A DNA stretch of 64,000 bases from Telmatactis stephensoni (Eukaryota > Cnidaria > Anthozoa > Actiniaria > Isophelliidae): positions 62,001-126,000 of the forward strand of contig JALIZF010001022.1 in the NCBI GenBank assembly GCA_029948255.1, given 5' to 3'. A program made the translations under genes and the position numbers. Below are positions 13,501-25,900 of this stretch, one piece after another (within the stretch, counting starts at the first letter, position 1; each line of letters begins with the position of its first letter). The notes under the pieces were generated by a model. It ran no database searches. It was not told the origin of the DNA and saw only the letters and a list, made by a program, of their open reading frames with translations.

Positions 13501-13603
13501 GAACGGTAAGAAGTGTGCAAAGTAAAAGAAATCAAACTCTCTAAAGAATTAAGATTAAGTTAGAGAGTTTGATTTCTTTTACTTTGCACACTTCTTACTG
13601 TTC
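13501..13603. repeat. Near-perfect 44-bp inverted repeat
   Basis: Arms 13501-13544 and 13560-13603 are complementary with one visible mismatch, around a 15-base loop. The hairpin begins at the end of the open frame noted at 13364-13508. Confidence 0.9.
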
Positions 13604-14721
13604 AATTTTTTTACTAATAACCTGAACAAATATAATTTACCTACCATAAAATATATCAAAGATAACATTCGTTGTGTTGGAATGCATGATAGAGCACCGT
13701 TTTGTAACGATACCTTCTTTTTTTCGCAAAAGATAAAGACAATAAAAAAATCACCCTTGTGAAATGAAAAATGCGTGTTTAACGTCAATAACATAAGATC
13801 ATTACTATTTTTAGTATTTTCACCACATCAAAGTATTATTCCGCTGGTGCCATACTACTTAAGAGATGGTCTGAGTAAGGCAATCTCAGTTTATTCTGTG
13901 TTGCTGCAAGAGAAGAACCTGAAAGCAAAGTCTTGAGGTGAGAGTTGTATTGACAATTTTTATCGAAGCTCATCAGATTTTGACACCCTACCAACAACCT
14001 ACTGACACCTCACCAACAACCTAGTTACTTTTCAATCTTTGGCAGACGAGAAAGGAAAGACAAAACAAGAAGGAAGCCTACACGTTTAGTAGGATTGGCA
14101 TTTTGTATCTAAATGAGTGCTAAATATTCGTGTAGATATGAATATAAAGTTATATCAAGTAATTACTAGAAGAAAGTTATATTGCATGCATTATACTTAC
14201 TTGTATGTTTATTTATCGATGGATTTATATATCGTTCTGATTAGGACCTAGATGAAAATTAATTACACTTGTAACTCTAGCTACCCTGTTTGAAATGAAG
14301 TGTTTATTTCATTATTAATGAAGTATTTGCTTGCCACTTCAGCTTTCAGGTCCTTCCTTCGAATTCCTTCCTTCATTTCTTCCTTTTTCCTTCCTTTCTT
14401 TTCTACTTGTTTGTTTGTTTGCTTCCTTATTTGCTTTGGCTTGCTTACCTCGTTTATTTACTTTCTTATTTTTTATTGCTTGTTTCCTTTCTTCGGTCAA
14501 TTTTCCTTCTTTCCTTCGATTTCGAATTTCATTCTTGCTTACTTGCATGGTTATATCTTGCTTCGTTTCTGTCTTTCTGTCTGTAAACCCTAAGCCGAGT
14601 TTAAGACAGTGCCTAGATAAGGTAGTACTCATCCCATTCAAAAAAATTGAAAATTAAACTGACTAACCTTATTTTGAGTTCATATAATTCGTTTGAATTT
14701 TCTCAACAGACCAATACAGCC

Positions 14722-15360
14722 ATGTGCCGCCTTTTCCTGCTGTTTATCGGATTCACCGTCATTGCTTTTGCTGCAGGTATGCATCTTGTTAAAAAGAGAC
14801 TTAAACAGAGAGAGCGAGAGACTCATTCCCGATTCTGTATCTCTCCACCGATAGAGTCAAAAGACCATCATGATATAAGACAGCGAACCTCATGCATAGA
14901 TTGATGTCTGCGAGATGTGTGAATTGCGGCCCGTAAGGTTATTTTTAGTAGGAAGTCAGTGACAGTAAAATTTGATTTCCCCTCAAAATTATCTTCCGGT
15001 TCTTAACCTCGTAGTGGATATCACTATTCGTTGGGTAAATCCTTATCCAGTGGAGACAATGGTGGCGTTTTATTTCAAATAAATTTACTAGATAAGAATT
15101 TAACCAAAGGATAGGACTATCCACCGGCTTGTTCAACCGGCTTGGCATGGTCTCTTGATAGCGTAAGTTTGGGGATCAGTAGAGGATTCTGATTTTTTTA
15201 TTAACTTTTTATAGAATCAGCAACAGGAGAGGAGCCTACTACTGAAGCCAAATGCATTTGTGACAGTCCACTTGGCGTTATGGGTACCATCCGTGACTAT
15301 TGTCCGCCTGGATCGTTTGTGTGCAGACACAGCATCCCCGTGTGCTGCCTTTCAGCTTAA
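14722..15360 (+). CDS. Small secreted six-cysteine peptide gene (anthozoan defensin-fold toxin-like), copy 2
   Basis: Two coding exons, 14722-14776 and 15215-15360, give 66 residues. Exon 1 is almost entirely a signal peptide (LFLLFIGFTVIAFAA core). The intron is phase 1 directly after it, and the split codon encodes Glu, as in the gene at 8794. Exon 2 has an acidic propeptide-like stretch and then cysteines spaced C-X1-C-X13-C-X6-C-X6-C-C. This framework, starting C-x-C and ending C-C, is that of the BDS/APETx and related sea anemone peptides with a defensin-like fold. An AG site at about 14708-14709 may end an upstream non-coding intron. An ATTAAATAAA-like signal follows near 15540. The target is not predictable from the sequence. 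Confidence 0.75.
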
Positions 15361-16610
15361 ATAACTCTCAGTTTTTTGTTGAAATTTCGTTAAAAAGTAG
15401 CATTAGTATCGCATAGCTACTGGTGAACCAGTAATGGTGAACAATATTTCATGTTCATTTCAAATTTCTGCAATCCCAACCTCAGTTAAGAGGAAATCCA
15501 TTTGGTTTTTTGCTTATCTAATTCTTGATGCTAGAGATTAAATAAAAGCTATCAACAACTTATCTGGATTGTTTTTGTAGCTGATTGTAAGTTAATAAAT
15601 AGCATTTCATTGATCAAGCAGTCCCTCTTGCTTATACATTTCATATCAAACATATTGTGTCATTCGTGCGGATTTCCTGTGTTTCTACTATTGGGTTTCC
15701 TGTTTACCGAAAAGCTAGGTTTCTAAGCTAATTTCAAGATGGTGGACAATGTGATGTGCTTCATCGCTAGAATATCTGCAAGTTTTGATGGAATTTTGAC
15801 AGTTTGAGGCTCCAAATTGCAGGAAAATTAACAAAAACAAATCTACGTGACTTCCAAATAAGGTAATGCCTGCCCAAATATGGAATAGACTAGTTATGGC
15901 AGTGCGAACGACACGGCTTTCAGTTCTAGAGATATGTTTGATATGCTTTGACACTTTGAAAAGATAGTCGATGGGAAAGTTTTAGTTCATTCCGTGCTCA
16001 GATGATAAGTGTTTTCCAATTGCAAACTGCCCTTGTAATTAAATATCGTGAACCTTTTATGAACAGCCATCTCGTACCCAGTCTCACGCTGTTCGCAATA
16101 ATACTTCATGAGGGTAATCAGATTGTGCAACATGCAATGGTGCAATTCGAACTTGAATTGTGGACATTCAATTTTGAAATGAGCAGCGGAAATTTTAGAG
16201 ACAGGATTGAACTTCAAATGTTATTTGAGAATAGCATTTTGTAATTTTGATAAATACAATGGAAAGACAAGATTGCATGAATGGATACCGTATTTACTCG
16301 GTTTAGCGCTGCCCTCGATAAAACGCCGCACCTAAGGACAAAGCGATAAATTAAGCGCCGCCCTTGAATGATTAAGCCCCGCATTTGTTCACGCAGTGCG
16401 GCTATTATTCAAAAAACTTCCACCAGACAGTCATCTTGATTAAGGAAAATCAAGTACGGTATAACTCAATGTTGAAATTATGTAAAAATAGAGGTTTTGT
16501 ACATTTGAAGAACGTTTGTGCTGTTGTTAACATTTGCTTTACTTATTAAATCATTTATGAGCCTTATGATTTCTTAATAAACGCCACCCTCAAATTAGCG
16601 CCGCCTCCGA
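15361..16610. other. Intergenic region without a supported gene
   Basis: No exon is supported. The block 16290-16610 carries the repeated words TTAGCGC, CGCCGC and TAAGCGCCGC typical of a dispersed GC-rich element, in opposite orientation to nothing obvious here. Open frames at 15715-16244 overlap on both strands and show no domain. Confidence 0.5.
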
Positions 16611-16614
16611 ATAT

Positions 16615-16812
16615 GCGCCGTATCAGAAACTCCAAAAATTGCATCAGAAACCCCCAAAATAGCATTAGAAACCCCAAAAATGCATCAGAAACCCCAAAAT
16701 GCATCAGAAACCCCACAAATGCATCAGAAACCCCACAAATGCATCAGAAACCCCACAAATGCATCAGAAACCCCACAAATGCACCAGAAACCCCACAAAT
16801 GCATCAGAAACC
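16615..16812. repeat. 20-bp minisatellite, about nine units
   Basis: Tandem units of GCATCAGAAACCCCACAAAT with a more degenerate start (CCAAAAATTGCATCAGAAAC). The 20-bp period continues to about 16812. Confidence 0.95.
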
Positions 16813-17099
16813 TGAATAATACATCTTTGACGGTAATCACACCCTACGAAGAGACGCTTTCAATTTGCCGTGTTACCCAAATAAAATTTTGCTATACAAA
16901 AACTCCGGAAAGCTCTTACAAAGAAGGAATCAGACCTAAAACAAAATAGAAAAATGCTGCGCAAACATTTGAAGTTATAGCAGATTTTCATGTTTCAACA
17001 GATGAAACTGGATGCCTTAAACAATATCACAACTAACATCTTTTTGCACTATATACAATCTTTGTTGCTTAGTTACCTACTTTTTACTCCAACTATTAC

Positions 17100-17891
17100 T
17101 CATATATTATTTTGTTTGTAACAAAAAGTCTTAAAATATGGGCTCGCGTGCTGTGTGGTCCTAGAGAATACGGCGCGCCACTTCGCGTCCTTTGGTCAAT
17201 CATAGCCTCGTCCCCAGGATACATAGCGGCGCGGCCATAGTGACGTCACGCTTCGAATAGGGCCCCTAGTATCCCGATCAGGTCGAGCAATCGTCCACCA
17301 TCTTGGACGGGAGAACTGGAGTAGCCTGAGGACGAGGCAAAGTCAATCAGAACACATGATATATCCTGAAGTTATCTAATGAATGAGAGATCGTGCGCAT
17401 GCGTATAACAGCCCTCTCTGCAACTTGCAATTCAATACACGAGCTTGTGGTTTCGCAGCATTGCGAAGCAAGTTGCACCGTATAACATCTATAAGAGCTA
17501 TAACCCAGCAGTTACTTTTCAAGTAGCCATAGTCATTTTTTCTCGCGGTCCCGCGCGTACCCAACCATTTTCTGACCAAGCACATTGTGTGACGCGGCCG
17601 TCACGGGCAGCTAGAAAGTAGAGTGCATGACATATAGGCAAGAGAAAAATTAGGCACCTCCTTTTTTGTTTTGGATTAAGTATTAAATGCTACTTTTAAA
17701 AACTTCGAGCAAGGAACATTTGACATACTCCTGTGTTAACTCGAAAGCGGTCACGCTTGTTTACTCATAGCGTTATTTATGGTTTATGGGATGACCGCTG
17801 ACTGTTTGCGTGCTCACAAGACCATGTAAAACATGCAAAGTGATTTCAGCTGTACCTCATCTGGTTTACATAAAGCTGAAACCAAAACTGC
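17100..17891 (+). promoter_or_regulatory. Candidate promoter region of the OATP gene
   Basis: A locally GC-rich stretch lies about 700 bp before the OATP start codon. It contains TGACGTCA (a CREB/ATF palindrome, about 17241-17248) and TGCGCATGCG near 17394-17403, which fits the NRF1 consensus. A pair of short inverted words (CCTCGTCC and GGACGAGG) brackets the CRE. No transcription start is visible, so the assignment rests on position and motif content only. Confidence 0.35.
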
Positions 17892-20800
17892 ATGGATTCT
17901 CCAAATCACGCAAGATATGGCTGGGGCTCTTATAGACCAGGATATCTCCAGTGGCTCAACAGTTCCAGATGGTTTTTATTTTTCCTGACTTCTGCTTCGC
18001 TTATCTCTGGTAAGTTGTCATGTACATGTATGATCTGCAAGAACGAAGATGTTATAAAGGTGTAGATTGTATAAGCTGTAAGTGAGAATATCTCTTCCAT
18101 CATTCAACAGCCACTTCACTGACAAATCGAGATTGATTGTTATTTAATAGTTTTTAAATTGTTTTGAATTAAACCACTGTCTTGTGGGTTTTAAATAGCC
18201 TAAAATAGCTTTTGGCTTTTCCGCGATATTGCACGCGAAATATGATATGCAATTTTACATGTTTTATGTTGGAACTTGGAACTTGGAAAATGGAACTGCC
18301 ACAACTCGTGTTTTTTGGTTTTTATGGGTAATTTTTGATGCATTTCATTTTTGGCATGTTTTTAATTCGTTTTTGTAATGAAATAACTTTGTACTCAGTT
18401 GTATTTTTAACTCATGAACTTGCCTTTCGAATCGCTAAATTTATGGCGACATCCCGAATCGAATACAGCGTTTAAAAACATCAAATCAGCGGAAAAAAGA
18501 TTGCAAAAAATAGAATTATCCATCAAGACGGGAGAGATTGGCATTATCTTCAAAAAATGTTAATTTTGGAACCATTAAAAATTGATTCGGTTCATTGAGC
18601 TATTTGGGGTACTTTTAATAGCGTAGCACGTGGAAGAGGGTCTGGTTTGCAACCTCATAATAGGATTTGCAAAGTTTAACTAAGAATCCGGTGCAGCTCA
18701 TATTCATTTTAGATTTCAATTGTTTTTGTAAATTGCTAAAATCTGTGACTTCTGGCTTACATGGTCCAATATAATACACTCTTAATTTGCATTTCAGGCT
18801 TTGAATATTCATCGCGTGTGAATACTTTCACTTTTAAGGCTGGTTCACACTAGCGTCGGAATCAGAATCGGAATCGTAAGAAAACAACAAAGAATTTAGG
18901 GATTAGAATACAAAAGAAAGGTGTTTTTCTTTGTTCCTTCTTTTGTCTTTGATTATGCTTATGCTTAGTCTTATGCTTCTTGCGATGCTTATGTCGATGT
19001 CTTATGTCACACGCTTGACTTAACTCTTTTGTCTTTTCCTTTGTTTTCTGCTTCCGATTCCGAATCCGACGCTAGTGTGAACCAGCCTTTAAATATATTG
19101 CAAGCTACCAGTTGTAGCTACAACACAAAGGCAGATTCTAAATATGTTTCATATAAAATTGATTAAGACAATTTAACAAATTCAAGCTTAAGTTTTCTTG
19201 ATAAAGTTTTTTTAACTTTTTAATAAAATGTTGTTGTTGTTGTTGTTGTAACTGGCAGATGGCAAAAATCCAAAAATCATGCAGAAGTTTTTTAAAAAAA
19301 ATGAACCCTTCCCCACCCTCCCCTCTCCACCCCCAGACACACACACACACTACATACTTTTCTTCCTCTGTAGGAATTGTCCAACTTGGTATCCGTGTCA
19401 TAGTTTTACCATCGATAGAGCGCCGTTACCATCTAACCAGTAAAGAGATAGGTTCTTTATCAGCAGTAGGGAATGTCGCAGGGCTTTTAGCGACAATACT
19501 CACCAGTTATATTGGTGGCTATGGCAACAAGACTAAATGGATGGGGTGTGGATTGCTGGTAAAAGGTAAGCTGGAGTTGTTCTTATTGTTGTTTTTATCA
19601 TTAATTTGTTAATAACATGATCATCATTTAGCAATAGACCATTTCACAGTTCTCGTTGCTCAACCTCAGCCTTGACAGTGTGCATTGCAATATATTCTTT
19701 AAAATTTGAATACAGCCCATGGAATTTTAAAGTGTTTTGAATTGTTTGACTCTCATATGCTTATTTGGAATATTGTTAAAGATAAACTCCTGTACTCTCC
19801 TCCCCCAAAAATGATCAGTTTTTTGAGGTTATAAATGTTTCTTTTATAATCTCTGATAAGCATATATCTACTTGATACTTTTAGTAAGAGTTCCTCCACC
19901 AGGGAGCCTCTCGAATTTGTCTCAGTCCACGGGAGCTTTAGGGCATTATTGCAGTCACCTCCCCAAACCACCCCCTCCCTTACCCCTCTCAAACATGCAC
20001 ACAGATGTATGGTTTTGTAACAGCTTTAAAGCAGTGTCATTAAATTGATCCACAGGTCTTGGATGTCTGCTTCATTCTCTTCCCCATTTTATATCTGGTG
20101 ACTATAGACCAGAACAATTGGCATTAGCCTTCAAAGAACAAGAACTGTGCTTAACTAACAGAACTTTAGCAGCTGATGCATATTGTGCCAACGAAAGAGA
20201 TGATGGCAATGCATGGTACTTCTTTATGATGTTCATGGTGGCAGAGGTGTTGATTATGTCAGGGGGTGCACCAACTGTACCCCTCGGCCATGCTTACATG
20301 GATGAAAATGTCCATCCTAAACATTTCCCAGTATATTTAGGGATATTTTTAACTCTCAGTGCATTGGGTGTTGGTATTGGTCAAATGCTTGGTGGTGTGT
20401 TACTTGGTACTTATGTTGATATTCATTTGGTGAGTTTCTATTAGAGTAAAGTTCATATGACTGTGAAAATGGCACTGCGAGGCTACTGTACTGTTATAGC
20501 AGGATATTTTTATAGACATGGCACTGATATAGCCTCTTACGCAGGCATTTTTAGTCTCGATCCAGTAAATTTCTCTCACCATGCATGAGGAAAATTTACT
20601 GGATTGAGACTAAAAATGCTTACGTAGGAGGCTAGGCACTGACATGGATACAGTCATGACACAGTGTGGTTCTTCAGTCATTTACGGCCTAGGATCCAAC
20701 TGTTTCCTGCCTCTTTGACTGCGAAGCTCGCTGTGTTCTACTGATAGTGCAGAAGGGGCCGAAATCTCCATCCTCCTTAAATTTCTATTCGTTTCACAGT

Positions 20801-21078
20801 CTATTTTCGCTCTATTTTCCTAGGCTAGGCACCAGCCCTGGTTGGATGATGTTATTATCTTAATGAATCTTCATCCAGTGGATAAATGTATTAGCAACAT
20901 AATCATTTCATCCACTTGATAAAGATTTATTCAATGGACAGGGGTTAGGGGCATAGTTTTGAGCATTTTGGTCTTCAATAATAATAACAAAGGTATTTAT
21001 TTCAATACTTAAAACAAATGTGTCAAAGCAATTGATAGATAATAAATAAACAAACAAACAAACAAGCAAATGAACAAA

Positions 21079-21129
<51 letters not shown>

Positions 21130-22875
21130 ATTAATTAATTAATTAATCAATTAATCAATTAATTAATTAAAACCTCCATTACAAGCCAACTCCACCCCCC
21201 CAAAAATATTATTGAGTAACCACCTCTGAAAAGACCTAAAACCTGCACATTTTAATAATCTCTCAGAGATGACTTTGTAGGACTGTGTAACCTCATGGCA
21301 TGGGCCACACCCATGTCATCATTGTGTTAGGTAAAGGGAGATGCAATTTATTTATTTATTTTATTTCAAACAATATTTAGACAGAGGTGCCCAGTTCAGC
21401 AAAGCTGGTTTGAATAGGGCTCTGTTTAAAATAAAGTGACAAACAGAAAATTTTTTTTTACAGAAACAGAAAGGTTACAAAAAAGTTACAAATATACGGT
21501 TTAACGGTTTACAAGTAATATAGTATGTTGCTGAGGGTTTATATTATGGCTATCTGAGATCTGAAGTGCTTTTTGAGGGCAGACTTGAACCTTGTTAGGT
21601 CGTGTGCCATGCTCCCCACTCCACTCCCAACCTCCCTCCTTTGACAGACGTCAGCAGCTTGAGGGAATTAACCTTTCTGTTACTCTTACAGCCTGATGGA
21701 CTTGAAAACATGAAACCAGACGACCCACGATGGGTTGGGGCGTGGTGGATAGGATACTTTGTCAGTGGTTGGATAACACTACTAATAGCTCTGGTAATCA
21801 GTGGATTTTCTGCTTCATTACCTGGATCTAAAGAACTCCGGGAGGACATAATACACAGAGGTGACCTTCCTACACGAGATGAAACCAAAGGAACTCTTCA
21901 AGAGATAATTCCATCAACAAAAAAGCTCTTAAGAAATCCGACGTTTATGTTCAATAGTTTGGCAGTTCTTGTTGGGATGTTTTTCTTAAGTGGAGCTGCG
22001 CCTTTCTTGTTTAAATATGTACAGTTAAAGTTTGGTATCACGCCTATGACAGTTACAAGTGGAATTGGTGTACCTAGTGTTTTATTGACCTTAGGTAAGT
22101 GCCTTATTGACCGATTCAAAATATGGCGGCAAATTTGAATAACTATTGTTCTGGACTGACTAGCCTCGTGCTCACGTTGAAACACAAAAGCGTTTTCAAC
22201 ATGAATGAGAGGCTAGTCAGTATAAAACAATAGTTATTCAAATTTGCCGCCATATTTCGAATCGGTGTATACATGTACACGTATTGTTTGACAGTCGAAG
22301 GGCGCGTTATTACCTACAATCTTGGACATAATTGATTGAGACACTCAGGTTTTTGCAGAGATCATAATCTTATCTCATTGTCGTCACCACACAGATCAAA
22401 ATATTGCCAACTCCCTTCCCCCCCCCCCTTCTCAATGTTGTTTCAGAGGATTGCCCATACAGCAGGCCAGATTTGAAGTTGACAACAACATTGAGGTGAG
22501 GGGGGATGGGAGAGTGAGGAGGATTGCTTTTGAATTCGAGCTTAAGTTTGTGAGCAAAATCCGCGCGCACTTCAAAAATTAAATTCTGTTGTTACAGAGC
22601 CTTGCGCGCGCGATGGCAAAATTACTAAAAATAGCCTTAGTCGCCGCGAACATCGCACAGACATTAGTACTAAGTTCCGCTCTCTTAGTATTAGGTATCT
22701 TGCTGCAACATCGAATATTGAGCGACTACTATTGAATTTTGCAGAGTGATGATAGACCTGCAATTTTTCTTTAACTGCAACAAAATCTAAAATTACGTTG
22801 CTAACGCGAGAAAAAAGGTAGATCCTTCATATATGGTACATTATAATGGGTCCTATTGTATATAACGAAATACTA

Positions 22876-22947
<72 letters not shown>

Positions 22948-25900
22948 GTTATATACAATAGGACCCATTATAATGTACCATATATGAAGGACCTACCAGA
23001 ACAAATTGCAGCGCGTATCATCGGCTTTAATCATTGTAAACAAGCTCTAATTGTTTTCTATGATATCTCTATTCTAGGTGGCATTATCGTGGGTAGCTTT
23101 CTCGTTCGTCGTTTTCATCTAAATGAAATGTGTCATCGTTCTGCTAAAGTTTGTGTCATCCTTTCTTGTATCTCTATTCTCTCTACACCGGCATTCTTTA
23201 TCCCCGGTTGTCGGACACTAGAATTTGCCGGAGTAAACGTACCGTACTTGAACAGGTATCGTCTTTCAGCTTTACGTCTGTTTGTTGTTGTTCTCCGTTT
23301 TCTATGTTTTTGTTTTCCTTTTTCGATTTGTTTGTTTTTTATTTGCTTTCGAGTTCATAACTGTTCATCCATACATTTTTAAAATGCCATGATTCACGAG
23401 ATAGAAAATACTTCTATATGCATGTGTTTGTTAAGGGCTATCCAGCATTTCTGATCATTTCCCGTCCGTCCTCCCTCCCTCCCTTCGTAGCGCCCTTCCT
23501 CTCTCTCTCTCCCTTCGTAGCGCCCTTCCCCCCCCTCTCTCTCTCTTCGTACCGACCTTCCTTTTCCTTTCCCTCCGCTCTATTCCCTCTCTTCCTTCCT
23601 TCCTTAGCTTTCCTTCCATCTATCCTCCTTCTCTTCTTCCTTTCTACCCGATTCCCCTTCCGTTTCTCTCCCACCCTCTTCCTTTTCTATCCTTTCTTAT
23701 TTTCTAGTTTAAAGCTGTTAACTTCCTATCCTTACAGCTCGTCAGAACACCTAAGTATCCAGTCACCGTGCAATTATAACTGTAACTGTAGTTTACTAAA
23801 CTACAACCCAGTGTGTGGCGTTGACGGTGTAACGTACTATAGTCCGTGTCAGGCTGGCTGTAATCAAAGAGTTGGGCAGAAGGTAAACATATTGCAAAGC
23901 CAAAGTTCTCGTAAGCAACCGCGACAGTGTTTGAGAGGAGGAACAAGTCCAAATAGACTTACACTCATGTTTTAGGGGGTGTTCACATGACACTGGGATC
24001 GTCTTAGCACTAGGATCATCCTGGCAGGCGAATCATCCTATCTGCTATACCTTCACTGCATTCTGTATAGTAGGATGATCCTAGTACCCGAAGTGAAGAC
24101 ACAAATATTCGTTGTAAACAGAATGCAGTAAATGTATAGCAGGTAGGATGATTCGCCTGCTGCTGCTAGGATGATCCCAGTGCTAGAAAAAAACAACTAC
24201 CTTACACACTGCAGTGATTCGTGTTTCGCAACAGCATTTTGAGACAAGTTCCAGAAATATTTGTACCGTGTGATATCTTCTTAATTACTTTGTATGCCAC
24301 ATATTTGGTTCCCTAAATACAGTTTGCTTTTTTCTCTATAGGGGTTTACCAATTGTTCATGTATTAATATACCCTATAGCAGCAGTGCTCAAGCGAATGA
24401 AGGATTCTGTGACAGGAAGTGCAAGAATTTCTATTTATTTATGATAACGCTATGTGTTGGTCTTACATGTTTTGGGATGGTCATCACCCCAGTTAGAACT
24501 GTTTTAATCAGGTAGAGTTTTATTTTAAAGAATCACTGTTCCTTTGCGAACAAAAACATGGGCGCGCAAAGGACTGTGGTTGACAGTAGTTGTTTAAGGT
24601 GTATAATCCGCAAGTCAGTATATTAAGGCCTGGGTCGATCACTAATTCACTAAAATTCGAAAAAAAAAAATATTTTGAGGACATAGAAGATATTGTAAAG
24701 TTCAAAGTAAAATGCGGTCGCGAGTATAACTCAAGACTCCAAAGTAACCATGCTAAACTGTGAGCCTTAACGTACTTCACAACATACAGCCAGCTAAACC
24801 TGTCTTCCACTTAACATTGTTGAGTATAAATCAAATTTTAAAAGAAAACAGTTAAAGTCACGTGACCTGTTTTGGGCTCTATCTCACTAAAGAAACACTG
24901 TAGTCAGGTTGACGGGACATCAAAAAACGGTTGAAGTGAAGTGCTATTTTTTAATCAGTGCTTTTTTTTTTTGATAATTCATTTTCAATTGCCATTCACA
25001 CTTAGAGTTTTGACATGAGTGACAATTAAAGAGAAACACACGAACTCTTACTTGGCATATCATTGATAATCACTGATATCGCAAAACCACCTTCAATAAT
25101 TATTACATGATGACAGTACTAATAACTATACATCGGGGTCTTTAATATCAGCGAAAATTAAGGGGCCACCCTGTACCGATCGAAACGAATCTCATTATTG
25201 GTTTAAAAAACAATACATGGGATTAAAATGACAATAGTTTGGTCTTCCAAACAATAAAACTAAGCCAAACCTAACAAAAGAGGTACTGGACTAAGGGAGC
25301 AATCAAAAAGCAGGTTTCAACTGGTACAGGATTACTGAAATTAAGTGGCGATATACTATCTTATACCTCTTCGTATAAACGTCACTTTTAAATGTAAGTC
25401 GCGACTGAGAGAGGAACAGCGTTCTGATGCCTCAAGGGAGGGGGAGGGGTGGGGAAAGGGGAGGAGGACTGGGGAGGAGAGGAGGAAAAGGAGAGCATTT
25501 CTCCATTAAGATGGTCGGTATTGAGAGGTGTGCATATTACCATTGACGTGCACTGGATGCAAGCTTCACGTATACTGGAACCAACAGGGCAAAGAGGACC
25601 ACATTACCTGCTTCATTGGCGCTTGCCCATGTGCATTTTGCACTAAAGCGCGAGCATGACTTTTTGCCTTCCCTCCTCAGTCTCCTCCCCTCCCTTTTCC
25701 CCCTCCTTCCGCCTCCCCCTCCCCTCCCCTCCCCTCCCCCTCCCTTGAGAGTTGGCAACGCAGGCTAGCCTTAGGACTAAAAGTGCCGTTTATACGGAGA
25801 GGTTCGGGTCTTAAATGTCCCTATTTCTACTCTTCTTTAAGGTGTGTAGCGGAGAATCAACGTGCCTACGCTATGGGATTTCAAGTGGTTATTCTCAAGT

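Larger units (their letters stand above)
10304..14721. other. Region between the two peptide genes, with internal duplications
   Basis: No further complete gene is seen. A diverged direct duplication pairs about 11408-11758 with about 12288-12635; both contain TTTCCGTGTTCAGGTTCGTT, CACTCGTGACAATAA and AGCCTTGTGTAAAG. A second pair resembles each other at about 12018-12110 and 13680-13770 (GCATGATAGA...CACC then GCAAAAGATAA). A dispersed repeat occupies 13107-13290. An open frame at 13364-13508 behind an AG acceptor-like site contains five cysteines but lacks the peptide framework. Confidence 0.6.

Noticed and set aside
14300..14657. Phe/Leu-rich plus-strand frames and Lys-rich minus-strand frame
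   Set aside because: They arise from the TTCC/TTGC-rich tract before the second peptide gene and show no signal exon structure.
16613..16949. CRISPR-like array or repeat protein at the 20-bp repeats
   Set aside because: The units are directly tandem without spacers and the DNA is eukaryotic; it is a minisatellite.
22846..23382. Open frame with a poly-Tyr run joined to OATP exon 5
   Set aside because: The poly-Tyr part is the ATT microsatellite. The real exon starts at 23078 after TTCTAG.
25449..25758. Gly/Glu/Arg-rich frames in OATP intron 7
   Set aside because: They come from purine-rich and pyrimidine-rich tracts and overlap on both strands.
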